Of a stretch of 8,494 nucleotides of DNA, positions 1 to 7,264 are shown piece after piece. The DNA comes from JAGMXM01 sp964458325. Lineage in GTDB: Bacteria; Verrucomicrobiota; Verrucomicrobiia; Limisphaerales; UBA1319. A program made the translations under genes and the position numbers. The stretch is taken from the NCBI GenBank assembly GCA_964458325.1, contig CAYWIM010000129.1, positions 1 to 8,494 of the forward strand. Direction: 5' to 3'. How positions within the stretch are numbered: the stretch's first letter is position 1; every line of letters begins with the position of its first letter. Under the pieces are notes generated by a model that was given only the letters and a program-made list of their open reading frames with translations, was not told where the DNA came from and searched no databases.

Positions 1-103
1 CGCCGCCTTGATGGCCGCAAGCTGATAAGTCGGCGCGCGGCGGAGCGCGCGCCCTCCACCCTTCGATCTGTAGCATCCAGTCCAGAATCTCGTTCTCCTG
101 CAA
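1..103 (-). other. Possible minus-strand gene fragment at the left edge
   Basis: No complete gene is visible before position 146. On the minus strand one frame is open from a TTG at 103-101 to the window edge and reads plausibly as protein at first (LQENEILDWMLQIEGW), with mostly G or C at third codon positions. It has no Shine-Dalgarno sequence before the TTG, and the frame is also open further upstream, antisense to the next gene's leader. Third-position GC falls off toward position 1, where another minus frame looks better. It may be the start of a gene running off the window or chance in GC-rich DNA. I do not recognise a family. Confidence 0.2.
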
Positions 104-133
104 TGAGTGCGAGGGCCAGTTGGTTTGATTAAT

Positions 134-137
134 AGGA
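134..137 (+). promoter_or_regulatory. Ribosome binding site deciding the PEP-CTERM gene start
   Basis: AGGA lies 8 bases before the ATG at 146. It sits in an AT-rich stretch unlike its surroundings. The in-frame ATG at 107 has no such motif and would place 13 polar residues ahead of the signal peptide. The ATG at 158 is also in frame but has no motif at the right distance. Confidence 0.6.
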
Positions 138-145
138 ATTGGATT

Positions 146-811
146 ATGACAACATTCATGAGGTTTTCTTGCGTTCTGGGAACCGCATTGCTGGTTGCCG
201 CTGCCTCCGTTCAGGCGCAGGTGGACGTGACGCGCCCCGGGGACGATATCATTGGCGTTGCCGCCCTGCTGGGCGACCAAATCAGCACGGTCTCGACCGA
301 TTATCCCGGGGGCGAAGCGCCCCAATACGCCATCGATGGCAGCGTGGCGACCAAGTATCTGAATTTCACGAAGGTGAACGTCGGCTTTATTGTCACCTTG
401 CCGGAGGACCGGTCGCTGGCCAACGTGACCGGCATCCAGTTCATCTCCGCCAATGATGCCCCTGAGCGCGATCCGATCGTTGTGAGCCTCGAGGGCGCCA
501 ACGCGGCCAGCGCCATGTCGGCTGCCACTGCAGCCACCACCTGGACCCCTCTCTACACCGGATCCAGCGGTCTCCCGACCGACATTGTCCGCTACGGGCT
601 GGGCGCGATTCAAACGTTCGATAACGAACAATACTTCAACACCTATCGGCTCCTCGTCACCGAGCTTCAGAATACCGGCGGCGCCAATAGCCTCCAGTTC
701 GCCGAAGTCCAGTTGCTCGGCTCGATCGCCGTAATCCCCGAACCTGGAACCGGGCTGCTGCTCGGCTTGGGCGTGCTGGGCATGTGGGGTTTGCGCCGCC
801 AGTCGCGCTAA
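146..811 (+). CDS. PEP-CTERM sorted surface protein with discoidin-like domain
   Basis: This is a 221-residue exported protein of unknown specific function. Residues 1-24 form a Sec signal peptide (basic start, hydrophobic core, likely cleavage after SVQA). The middle (about 25-195) resembles the F5/8 type C/discoidin-like proteins seen in PEP-CTERM bacteria; the motif TKYLNF at 69-74 and the following VGFIVTLP are typical. The C-terminus is a textbook PEP-CTERM signal: PEP at 198-200, a hydrophobic helix, then the basic end GLRRQSR. In known systems exosortase cleaves there and the protein goes to the surface or exopolysaccharide matrix; no exosortase lies in this window. The gene stands alone: a terminator follows and the next gene is convergent. 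A role in binding sugar or matrix is inferred from the fold type only. Confidence 0.9.
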   Translation: MTTFMRFSCVLGTALLVAAASVQAQVDVTRPGDDIIGVAALLGDQISTVSTDYPGGEAPQYAIDGSVATKYLNFTKVNVGFIVTLPEDRSLANVTGIQFISANDAPERDPIVVSLEGANAASAMSAATAATTWTPLYTGSSGLPTDIVRYGLGAIQTFDNEQYFNTYRLLVTELQNTGGANSLQFAEVQLLGSIAVIPEPGTGLLLGLGVLGMWGLRRQSR

Positions 812-835
812 TCTCTCGCCTTCTCTTTTTGACGG

Positions 836-866
836 AAAGCGCCGCTCGCTTCGAGTGGCGCTTTTT
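836..866 (+). terminator. Rho-independent terminator after the PEP-CTERM gene
   Basis: An 11-bp stem pairs 838-848 (AGCGCCGCTCG) with 852-862 (CGAGTGGCGCT) around a 3-base loop, with one G-T wobble, and runs into a T-tract at 862-866. Flanking AAA (836-838) and TTT extend the pairing. It starts 25 bases after the stop codon. The convergent glycoside hydrolase gene ends 57 bases to its right, so the same hairpin may also stop minus-strand transcripts, although the minus-side U-tract is only three long. Confidence 0.88.
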
Positions 867-922
867 GTTTCAGAGCGTCCAGCCCGGAGCCGAACCAGGG
901 CGAACCCGCACGCCCTGCCACC

Positions 923-3900
923 TCAAGGCGCCGCAGTCCGCACCCGATAAAACCTCCGTCCGGAGGCCCCGGGAAGCCCGCCTGTCTGCGTGCCGTCATC
1001 CACCCACGTCCGCCACGACGCCCCCGCCTCGAGTCGCTCGACTGCCTGCCACCCCGATCCGACCGCATCGCCCTGCACCAGGACCTCGCAAGCCTTTGCC
1101 GCCGGCGTCTCCCATCCGATATGGACCTCGCCCCCTTCCGGCTCGATCCCGATCCTTCGCATCCGCGGGGACGTCTCCGGAGTGATCGTCAATCGATCGA
1201 TTGCCACGTTTCGATCCTCTGGCGGCGCATAGAAATCGTTCACGAATGCGACCGCCACCGTGTGCGCCCCTCGAACGATCCTCAGCTCGACGGCATACCG
1301 TTGGAACGATCCCGCCCCCACCGCGAACGTCTTGCGGTTCACGCCGTCCACTCTCAACTCGACGAGCGGATCCAGTCCCGCCGCCGGCATGCCCCGAGCC
1401 AGCAGCTCGAATGTGTAATTGGCAGTATCCGCAAAAACCACGCGCGTTTCGAGACGGCCGTTGCTGTTGCAGTAAACCACACCGGCGTTCGTGGTCACCG
1501 CAGCCATCTCGACCGGCCGCATCGACTCCGCCTCGAGACGCAGCCGGACCGGCACCCGCAAACCCACTCCCAGATCGCTCAGAATGGTCGACACCGCACG
1601 CTCCGCCTTGACCCGGTTGATCTCCTCGTCTTCCCAGCGAATCTCATCGAGCAAAATCCCGCCCGCACCGCGCGCCAGGCTGGCCACACACCCCGGCCGG
1701 GTCAGCAGCCGCACGCTCCCCGGATTCGGATCCAGACCGAACCGGATCTGGTCCAGATACAGATTCCGATCCTCAGGGGGCCGGTATTCGTCGTTGTCGA
1801 AGACCAATGCCAGCTCATGCGAGCCGGCGGATACGTCCGCCATCATCGAATAGGTCCGCCATGAGTTGGTCGCCACGCTGACGGCATCCACGACCGCTCC
1901 GTCGATCCGAAGCGCCAGCCGCGGCCCGATCCCCATCGCCAGCGTCCCCCGCGCAACCGCCGCGAACAAATAGGCGCCTGTCGCCGGGAACTGGATCGTC
2001 TGCGCCAGATGCCCGTTGGAATAAAGCGCCCAGCCGCTCGAAACCGCAGCGCCAGTAGTCTTTATCGGCATCGCCTCCGCCTCAACAATCCCCAATACCG
2101 ATGCGTTGAACGATTTGCGATATGCCCGCCGAGCCACGTTGGTGGACAATACCTCCGCCCGATCCCAATTCCCCACCTGCTCGACCCAATGCAGATCGTG
2201 GCTGGTCAGATGCGATCCGTCACCCTCGACGGCCCGGCGCAAAACCCAGTCCGCCGTCTCCGGAGCCCATTCGATGCCTCCCAGCAGACTCGATGCGCCC
2301 GCCCCAAGAAATGCCTCGGAGGGCCGATGCAGCACCAGCCATCCGCCTCGATCGACGTAGCGGGCCAGCCCCGGCAATGTTTCGACCGCCTCCGACCAGA
2401 CCATGTCCCCGCCCCCGACCCACACCACCGGATGACGCATGGGATCGAGCTGCCTCAACTGTCCCATAACCGGCTCGCCCAGCACGCCCAAATCCCCCAA
2501 CACACGCTCCGCCGATGACCCCCCCTCGACCGCAATCCCCAGCGGACGGCTGGCCCATGTCAGCCGCCGCTCGCACGCGCAGCTCAACACCCGCTGCAGA
2601 AGCGCGCTCGCCACCGGCTCCCGATCGAATCGCTCGACCAGCCGGAATTGCGAGGCAATCAATCCCCCGCGCCCGATCCCTCCCTCGATCAACGCCGCGT
2701 ATTCGAGCCCCCTTCTCGATCCCACATGCGCCGCTACCCGGAAATTGCCCCGCGATGGAATCCTCAGAACCCGATCCGCCACCCGGTGATCCCCCCGCCA
2801 CCACCGCAGATCGCTTTCCCCCAATCCCTCGACCAGCGGATGATCCCGGACCGGAAACGCAAAGTGCGCCGCCGATTCCTCCAGCGACAGCTCCAGCGGC
2901 ATCCAGTCCGGATACACCGTCTGCTCGAGCACCACGATCCACCCGCCTCCGTCCATGAACTGCTCCCACCGGCCGGCCACGCTCGATCGCCCCACTTCAA
3001 GCACCCCCTCTTGGGTCAGCGCATTCCGGCCGATCACCAGCACATCGGTCGATCCATAGGACGCGGACGACAAGTTGGTCGCCACCTCGAACGCCAGGCC
3101 CAGCCGGCGAAACAGCGCCGCAGTCTCGCCGGACGGATCGAACACGCCCAGCCGAATCCCCGCCGGCACCGCCAGCGCAGTCTGCGGCCGGACCACGCAA
3201 GCTCGAGCATCGCTGAACACGGTTGCATCGCCTCTCTTGAGCTCGAAGCTCCACTCGAAGGAACCCAGGCCCGACGGTGCAGCGAAAACCACGGTCTCGG
3301 ATCGGCGTCCTGCCGCTTCCATCGTGAACGACCGCGTCCCCGACTGATCCCCGCACCGCCATTCCAGCGTGAACAGGCCCGGCTCGAGCGTGTCGTTCAA
3401 CACGATCAGCGTTCGCGCCACCGGCTCGCCAGGGAAGAACCGGCTGTCACGCTCGCGCACGAACACCGCATTCGGGTGATACGCCGCCCGCTGCGCCTGG
3501 TAGAGCCGGTTGAGATTCGTTCGCAGGTCGAGGTCGCTCGAGCTCACAGCTGGATCTTCGAACATCGTCCACGGGCACATCGCGCTCACTCCATAGTCCC
3601 GGAATGCCTCGATCTGCATCTGCCAGGTCATCTCCTTGGCTAGATCCCGGCAGCGCGACACGTCCGCATACGCCGCGTCCCCGAACAAGATGGTGAAATC
3701 CGCCGCTGCCGTCCCCGGCACATACAGGAACTCGCCCACATACAGCGGCTTGTCGCGCTCCCATTTCCACTGACCGCCTGGCGCGAAATCCTTGGGAATC
3801 GGCCGATCCATCCACCAGGCCGTGTCCGGCCACAGATGGTTCTCCGGATACTCGTGCGGGTAATGGAGGCCAATCACGTCGGCTGCGCCATCCGGATCCA

Positions 3901-5275
3901 GATCGGCCTCGTAGGTGATCAGGCGAGTCGGATCCAGCTCCTTCACCTGCCCGCCCAGCCTGGCAAGCTCGCCCGCCGTGCCCGCCGCAATCGAGCCCCC
4001 ACCGCAGTGCAGGATCTCGTTCTCGAGGCTCCACATGACGATCGATGGATGATTGCGGTCTCGCCGGACCGCCGCCTCGAGGTGGTCGGCGTAGTTCTTC
4101 CAAAAGACCGGGTCCCCCAGCCGATATGCCCTCGGATCGCACCACACCGCCGCCTCCTCGACGATCAGCAGCCCTACCTCGTCCGCCACGCGATACCAAG
4201 TCTTGTCCCAAGGCTGCGTGTGCAGCCGGAACGCCTGGTTGTTCCCGGCCTTCACATCGAGCAGAATCCGCCGAATCGCACCCTCCTCGAGTGGCCTCGC
4301 CGGAGGCCAGCACGACGTCGCCAGTAGATGGATCCGCGTCCCATTCAATACCAGATGCTCGCCTTCGGCCCATAACTCCCGAAACCCGAACCGCGTCCGA
4401 ACCGTGTCCACCGCGGCGCCGCCAATCCGAATCCGTGTCTCGATCTCGTACAGATGAGGATCAGCCGGGCTCCATCGCCGCACCCCGGGCCAGACCTGTT
4501 CGACGTCGATCCGATTCGTCGTCATCGGACCCAACACCAGCGTCTGATCCGGCAGCGCCAGCGCCACCGCGTCCCCGTCCCGAACCGCATTGCTCAGCAG
4601 GACCGGTTGAGGGGCCTCGGTTTCGTTGCGCACCTCGATTCGAATCCCGAGCTTGCCCTGGCGCACCGATGGCATGGCAAACACATCCGCCACCGAGACC
4701 GCAGCCACCGCATCGATCCGGACCGGCTGCCAAATCCCATACAGGTCATACCGGCCACCGATCGGGGCCAGGATCGTATCGCGCACATGGCTCCTTGGGC
4801 TGACACCCGGTTCGAGGCCGTCGAAGGAGACCGCCGTCGCGAACAGCGCCGTCCAGTCGCTCACCGCCACCAGCAGCTCGTTGGTCTGCCCGGGAAGCGC
4901 AGCCCCCGTGATGTCCAACGCGAACGCATCGTAGCCGTTCAGCCGCCCCCCCACCGCCTGCCCGTTGACCCACACACTCGAGTCGAATTTCACGCCCCCG
5001 AACTCGAGCTTGATCCGCTGCCCCGAAAACGAAGCCGGCAGCAGAAACACCTTCCGAAACCATGCGCGTTCGTAATTGTATCCCTCCAGGTAGCCCGGCA
5101 CGGTCAGGGTTTGCCACGAGCTGGGCGGCGGGTATTGAAGCTGCGACACCTCCTGGTATTGCCAGACGCCGCTCAAATCGAGGCTCTCCCGGGCCGCAAG
5201 CCGCGGCGTCAGCAATCCCCAGATCCAAAGGCCCGCCAGCCAGACGGCCCCGCGAATCCACGGTCGATTCGTCAT
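923..5275 (-). CDS. Secreted GH2 family glycoside hydrolase with two CBM60-like modules
   Basis: This 1450-residue protein is predicted to hydrolyse beta-linked sugars outside the cytoplasm; the substrate cannot be read from sequence. Residues 1-28 look like a signal peptide (MTNRPWIRG, then a Trp/Leu-rich core). About 30-190 is the GH2 sugar-binding jelly roll, 190-300 the Ig-like domain and 300-610 the TIM barrel. The acid/base is E420 in MWSLENE, after RDRNHPSIV; the nucleophile is E515 in KPLYVGEF. About 706-905 and 910-1060 are two amidotransferase-like modules (DGGGWIVVL at 775, DRGGWLVLH at 975). About 1063-1180 and 1247-1366 are two related binding modules, each with F-x-ND-x-Y-x-PPEDRN. 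The end, RFYRVRTAAP, is a tail style seen in verrucomicrobial secreted proteins. The frame stays open upstream into purH, but this ATG is chosen because it gives a signal peptide and follows the purH stop by 5 bases. Beta-galactosidase, glucuronidase and mannosidase all remain possible. Confidence 0.9.
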   Translation of the reverse strand: MTNRPWIRGAVWLAGLWIWGLLTPRLAARESLDLSGVWQYQEVSQLQYPPPSSWQTLTVPGYLEGYNYERAWFRKVFLLPASFSGQRIKLEFGGVKFDSSVWVNGQAVGGRLNGYDAFALDITGAALPGQTNELLVAVSDWTALFATAVSFDGLEPGVSPRSHVRDTILAPIGGRYDLYGIWQPVRIDAVAAVSVADVFAMPSVRQGKLGIRIEVRNETEAPQPVLLSNAVRDGDAVALALPDQTLVLGPMTTNRIDVEQVWPGVRRWSPADPHLYEIETRIRIGGAAVDTVRTRFGFRELWAEGEHLVLNGTRIHLLATSCWPPARPLEEGAIRRILLDVKAGNNQAFRLHTQPWDKTWYRVADEVGLLIVEEAAVWCDPRAYRLGDPVFWKNYADHLEAAVRRDRNHPSIVMWSLENEILHCGGGSIAAGTAGELARLGGQVKELDPTRLITYEADLDPDGAADVIGLHYPHEYPENHLWPDTAWWMDRPIPKDFAPGGQWKWERDKPLYVGEFLYVPGTAAADFTILFGDAAYADVSRCRDLAKEMTWQMQIEAFRDYGVSAMCPWTMFEDPAVSSSDLDLRTNLNRLYQAQRAAYHPNAVFVRERDSRFFPGEPVARTLIVLNDTLEPGLFTLEWRCGDQSGTRSFTMEAAGRRSETVVFAAPSGLGSFEWSFELKRGDATVFSDARACVVRPQTALAVPAGIRLGVFDPSGETAALFRRLGLAFEVATNLSSASYGSTDVLVIGRNALTQEGVLEVGRSSVAGRWEQFMDGGGWIVVLEQTVYPDWMPLELSLEESAAHFAFPVRDHPLVEGLGESDLRWWRGDHRVADRVLRIPSRGNFRVAAHVGSRRGLEYAALIEGGIGRGGLIASQFRLVERFDREPVASALLQRVLSCACERRLTWASRPLGIAVEGGSSAERVLGDLGVLGEPVMGQLRQLDPMRHPVVWVGGGDMVWSEAVETLPGLARYVDRGGWLVLHRPSEAFLGAGASSLLGGIEWAPETADWVLRRAVEGDGSHLTSHDLHWVEQVGNWDRAEVLSTNVARRAYRKSFNASVLGIVEAEAMPIKTTGAAVSSGWALYSNGHLAQTIQFPATGAYLFAAVARGTLAMGIGPRLALRIDGAVVDAVSVATNSWRTYSMMADVSAGSHELALVFDNDEYRPPEDRNLYLDQIRFGLDPNPGSVRLLTRPGCVASLARGAGGILLDEIRWEDEEINRVKAERAVSTILSDLGVGLRVPVRLRLEAESMRPVEMAAVTTNAGVVYCNSNGRLETRVVFADTANYTFELLARGMPAAGLDPLVELRVDGVNRKTFAVGAGSFQRYAVELRIVRGAHTVAVAFVNDFYAPPEDRNVAIDRLTITPETSPRMRRIGIEPEGGEVHIGWETPAAKACEVLVQGDAVGSGWQAVERLEAGASWRTWVDDGTQTGGLPGASGRRFYRVRTAAP

Positions 5276-5280
5276 CCCAA

Positions 5281-6837
5281 TCAATGCCGGAAATGTCGGA
5301 CGCCCGTGAACACCATCGCCATGTTTCGCTCGTCTGCCGCGGCGATCACATCGGCGTCGCGGATCGATCCGCCCGGCTGGATCGCCGCCGTCGCCCCCGC
5401 TTCCGACGCCGCCAACAGCCCGTCCGGGAACGGAAAAAATGCGTCGCTGCAAATCACGCTCCCCTCGAGCGGCAGCCCTGCCTCGCCCGCCTTCCAGACC
5501 GCGATCCGGCTCGAATCCACCCGGCTCATCTGCCCCGCCCCGATCCCCAAAGTCCGGTCCGCCGCCGCATACACGATCGCGTTCGACTTGACGTGCTTCA
5601 CCACGCACCAGCCGAACAGCAGAGCCTCGAGCTCGGTCTCGGTCGGCGCCCGCCGCGTCACCACTTTCAGCTCCTCGGCAGCGATCATCCGTGAATCTCG
5701 CTCCTGCCACAGATACGATCCCGCCCCCGCGCTCCGCACCTCCCATCCATCGGCCTGGCGCGGATCCTTCAGAATCCGGATCAGGCGCAAGTTCTTCTTC
5801 TTCTGGAGAAGGGCAAGCGCATCGGGGGCGAAATCGGGCGCCACGACGACCTCGCTGAAGATCTCGGCGATTGCCTCCGCGCACGCCAGATCCAGCGGCT
5901 GGTTGGCTGCGATAATGCCGCCGAACGGCGCCTGCCGATCCGTGGCAAAGGCCTTCTCCCACGCCTCCTTCAGCGTGCTCCCCCGCCCCACGCCGCACGG
6001 GTTCATATGCTTGAGGATGGCCAGCGTCGGCCAATCGGCCGGGAACTCGAGAATCAGGTGCGCCGCCGATGTCAGGTCGAGGATGTTGTTATACGACAGC
6101 TCCTTGCCATGCAATTGCCGGTAATACTCGCGGAACTGGCCATACAGCGCCGCCCGCTGATGCGGGTTCTCACCGTGGCGCAGCCCCTGCGCATGGCAAG
6201 CCCGGACTGCCAGGATCTCCGGCGGCCCCTTTTCGTTGGTCAACCGCCCGAACTCCTTGCTCAGATGCGCCGCGATGGCGGCATCGTAGGTCCCCGTCCG
6301 GCAGAACACCTTCGCAGCCAGCCGCCGGCGCAGCTCGAGGGTCGTGTTGCCCGCCGCCTGGATCTGGGCGGCCACCTCCGCGTAATCCGCCGGATCCGTC
6401 ACCACGGTGACGCTCTCATGATTCTTGGCGGCGCTCCGCAGCATCGCCGGCCCGCCGATGTCGATGTTCTCGATCGCCTCCTCGAGCGTCACCGCGGGGC
6501 GCGACACGGTGTATTCGAACGGATACAGGTTCACCACCACCAGGTCGATCGGCACGATGCCGTGCTCGAGCGCGGCCGATTCATGCGCCGGCAGATCCCG
6601 CCGATACAGCAGCCCGCCGTGCACCTTCGGGTGAAGCGTCTTGAGCCGCCCATCGAGGATTTCCGGAAATCCCGTTAGGTCGCTGATGTCCTTCACCGTC
6701 AGGCCCTGCTCCCGCAAATGCCGGGCGGTCCCCCCCGTCGACAGCAGCTCGATCCCCGCCCCTGCCAGCACCTGCGCCAATGCGGCCAGCCCGGTCTTGT
6801 CCGAAACGGAAAGCAATGCGCGCTGTATCTTTGCCAT
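5281..6837 (-). CDS. purH: Bifunctional AICAR transformylase/IMP cyclohydrolase PurH
   Basis: PurH carries out the last two steps of purine biosynthesis in the cytoplasm: it formylates AICAR using 10-formyltetrahydrofolate, then closes the ring to make IMP. At 518 residues it has the usual length and is complete. The IMP cyclohydrolase domain (about 1-195) shows SVSDKTG at 10-16, STGGTA at 33-38, LKTLHPKVHGG at 65-75 and ENIDIGGPAMLRSAAKNH at 123-140. The transformylase domain (about 200-518) shows HGENPHQ at 221-227, the catalytic KHMNPCG with K276 and H277, APFGG at 303-307, KHVKSNAI at 414-421, SDAFFPFPDG at 464-473 and AIQPGGSIRD at 485-494. The start ATG has only a weak GGGA upstream. 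It is the first gene of a likely two-gene unit with the GH2 hydrolase and is divergent from tRNA-Val, 104 bases away. Confidence 0.98.
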   Translation of the reverse strand: MAKIQRALLSVSDKTGLAALAQVLAGAGIELLSTGGTARHLREQGLTVKDISDLTGFPEILDGRLKTLHPKVHGGLLYRRDLPAHESAALEHGIVPIDLVVVNLYPFEYTVSRPAVTLEEAIENIDIGGPAMLRSAAKNHESVTVVTDPADYAEVAAQIQAAGNTTLELRRRLAAKVFCRTGTYDAAIAAHLSKEFGRLTNEKGPPEILAVRACHAQGLRHGENPHQRAALYGQFREYYRQLHGKELSYNNILDLTSAAHLILEFPADWPTLAILKHMNPCGVGRGSTLKEAWEKAFATDRQAPFGGIIAANQPLDLACAEAIAEIFSEVVVAPDFAPDALALLQKKKNLRLIRILKDPRQADGWEVRSAGAGSYLWQERDSRMIAAEELKVVTRRAPTETELEALLFGWCVVKHVKSNAIVYAAADRTLGIGAGQMSRVDSSRIAVWKAGEAGLPLEGSVICSDAFFPFPDGLLAASEAGATAAIQPGGSIRDADVIAAADERNMAMVFTGVRHFRH

Positions 6838-6893
6838 GTCCCGATTCTTGCAGGCGCTTCCCGGCCGTCAATCGGCAAATCGCAATTCCACGC

Positions 6894-6922
6894 TTGCCAA
6901 GCACCCCGCCTCCTGCAATCCT
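6894..6922 (+). promoter_or_regulatory. Weak candidate promoter of tRNA-Val
   Basis: TTGCCA (6894-6899) is followed after 17 bases by AATCCT (6917-6922), about 20 bases before the tRNA. The -35 half is good and the -10 half poor. The 104-base gap between purH and the tRNA must hold divergent promoters, but I see no clear purH promoter. A perfect 10-base palindrome, CGCTCGAGCG (6929-6938), lies just before the tRNA; its meaning is unknown. Confidence 0.2.
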
Positions 6923-6941
6923 ACCCTTCGCTCGAGCGCGT

Positions 6942-7016
6942 GCGCGGTTAGCTCAGAGGAAGAGCACTACCTTGACACGGTAGGGGTCGCAGGTTCAAGT
7001 CCTGCATCGCGCACCA
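6942..7016 (+). tRNA. tRNA-Val (anticodon GAC)
   Basis: The full cloverleaf can be drawn. The acceptor stem is 6942-6948 with 7006-7012 (GCGCGGT/ATCGCGC, one G-T pair). The D stem is GCTC/GAGC (6951-6954, 6962-6965). The anticodon stem is CTACC/GGTAG (6967-6971, 6979-6983) around loop TTGACAC, giving anticodon GAC at 6974-6976, which reads GUC and GUU. The variable loop has 5 bases. The T stem is GCAGG/CCTGC with loop TTCAAGT. Discriminator A7013 is followed by an encoded CCA. A run of five T (7019-7023) follows immediately. I found no second copy of the tRNA 3' end in the window, so no attachment-site pair can be shown. Confidence 0.97.
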
Positions 7017-7264
7017 TCTTTTTCCCCCATTCAAATCCTCCTAACGCCCTTGATGTTATTGGGGGGGCGACGATTTCGCCCGGCCAATCCCTGCCGAAGG
7101 CTCCAGATGCCGAATCAACGCTCGAATTGGTTTTATGGTGCTCGTGCCAGGAATTGAGCCCGCCCGCTTTTGCCTGGAACGGGATCTGCTTCTATCGAGG
7201 ATGCGAAACCGCGGCAGATCCGGTATGGTGGATCGCCGCCAATCGAAGGGTGATCGAGGGGAGC
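7017..7264 (+). promoter_or_regulatory. Intergenic leader of the toxin gene with weak signals
   Basis: No gene is seen between tRNA-Val and the toxin start. It holds a seven-G run (7061-7067), a perfect 6-bp hairpin GGGCGA/TCGCCC (7065-7081, 5-base loop, no T-tract) and one promoter-like pair, TTGCCT (7170-7175) with 17-base spacing to TATCGA (7193-7198). The -35 half is fair and the -10 half weak, so this is only a candidate. The toxin reading frame is open backwards through this gap and the tRNA, which I take as chance. Confidence 0.25.
7256..7263 (+). promoter_or_regulatory. Ribosome binding site of the toxin gene
   Basis: The purine run GAGGGGAG ends one base before the ATG; counted from GAGG the spacing is 5 bases. 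It is the strongest Shine-Dalgarno-like site in the right half and favours ATG 7265 over the in-frame GTG at 7250 or any earlier start, none of which gives a signal peptide. Confidence 0.65.

Noticed and set aside
2220..2969. Gly/Arg/Ala-rich minus-strand frames inside the GH2 gene, including 3447-4373
   Set aside because: They overlap the GH2 coding frame completely, are low in complexity, and lack recognisable domains.
5276..6034. N-terminal extension of the GH2 frame to position 6034
   Set aside because: The extra 253 residues overlap purH in another frame, are Gly/Arg-rich, and would bury the clear signal peptide that begins at 5275.
4454..6124. Long plus-strand open frame (556 residues) opposite the GH2/purH junction
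   Set aside because: It is antisense to two well-supported genes and its translation is Arg/His/Pro-rich without domain motifs. It is an expected shadow in GC-rich DNA.
7130..7180. tRNA-like T-arm pattern on the minus strand between tRNA-Val and the toxin
   Set aside because: The segment GGCTCAATTCC looked like a tRNA T-loop, but the flanking stems do not pair and no other tRNA arms are present.
6641..7264. Extension of the toxin frame upstream through tRNA-Val into antisense purH
   Set aside because: The frame is open by chance. A good ribosome binding site and signal peptide mark the start at 7265.
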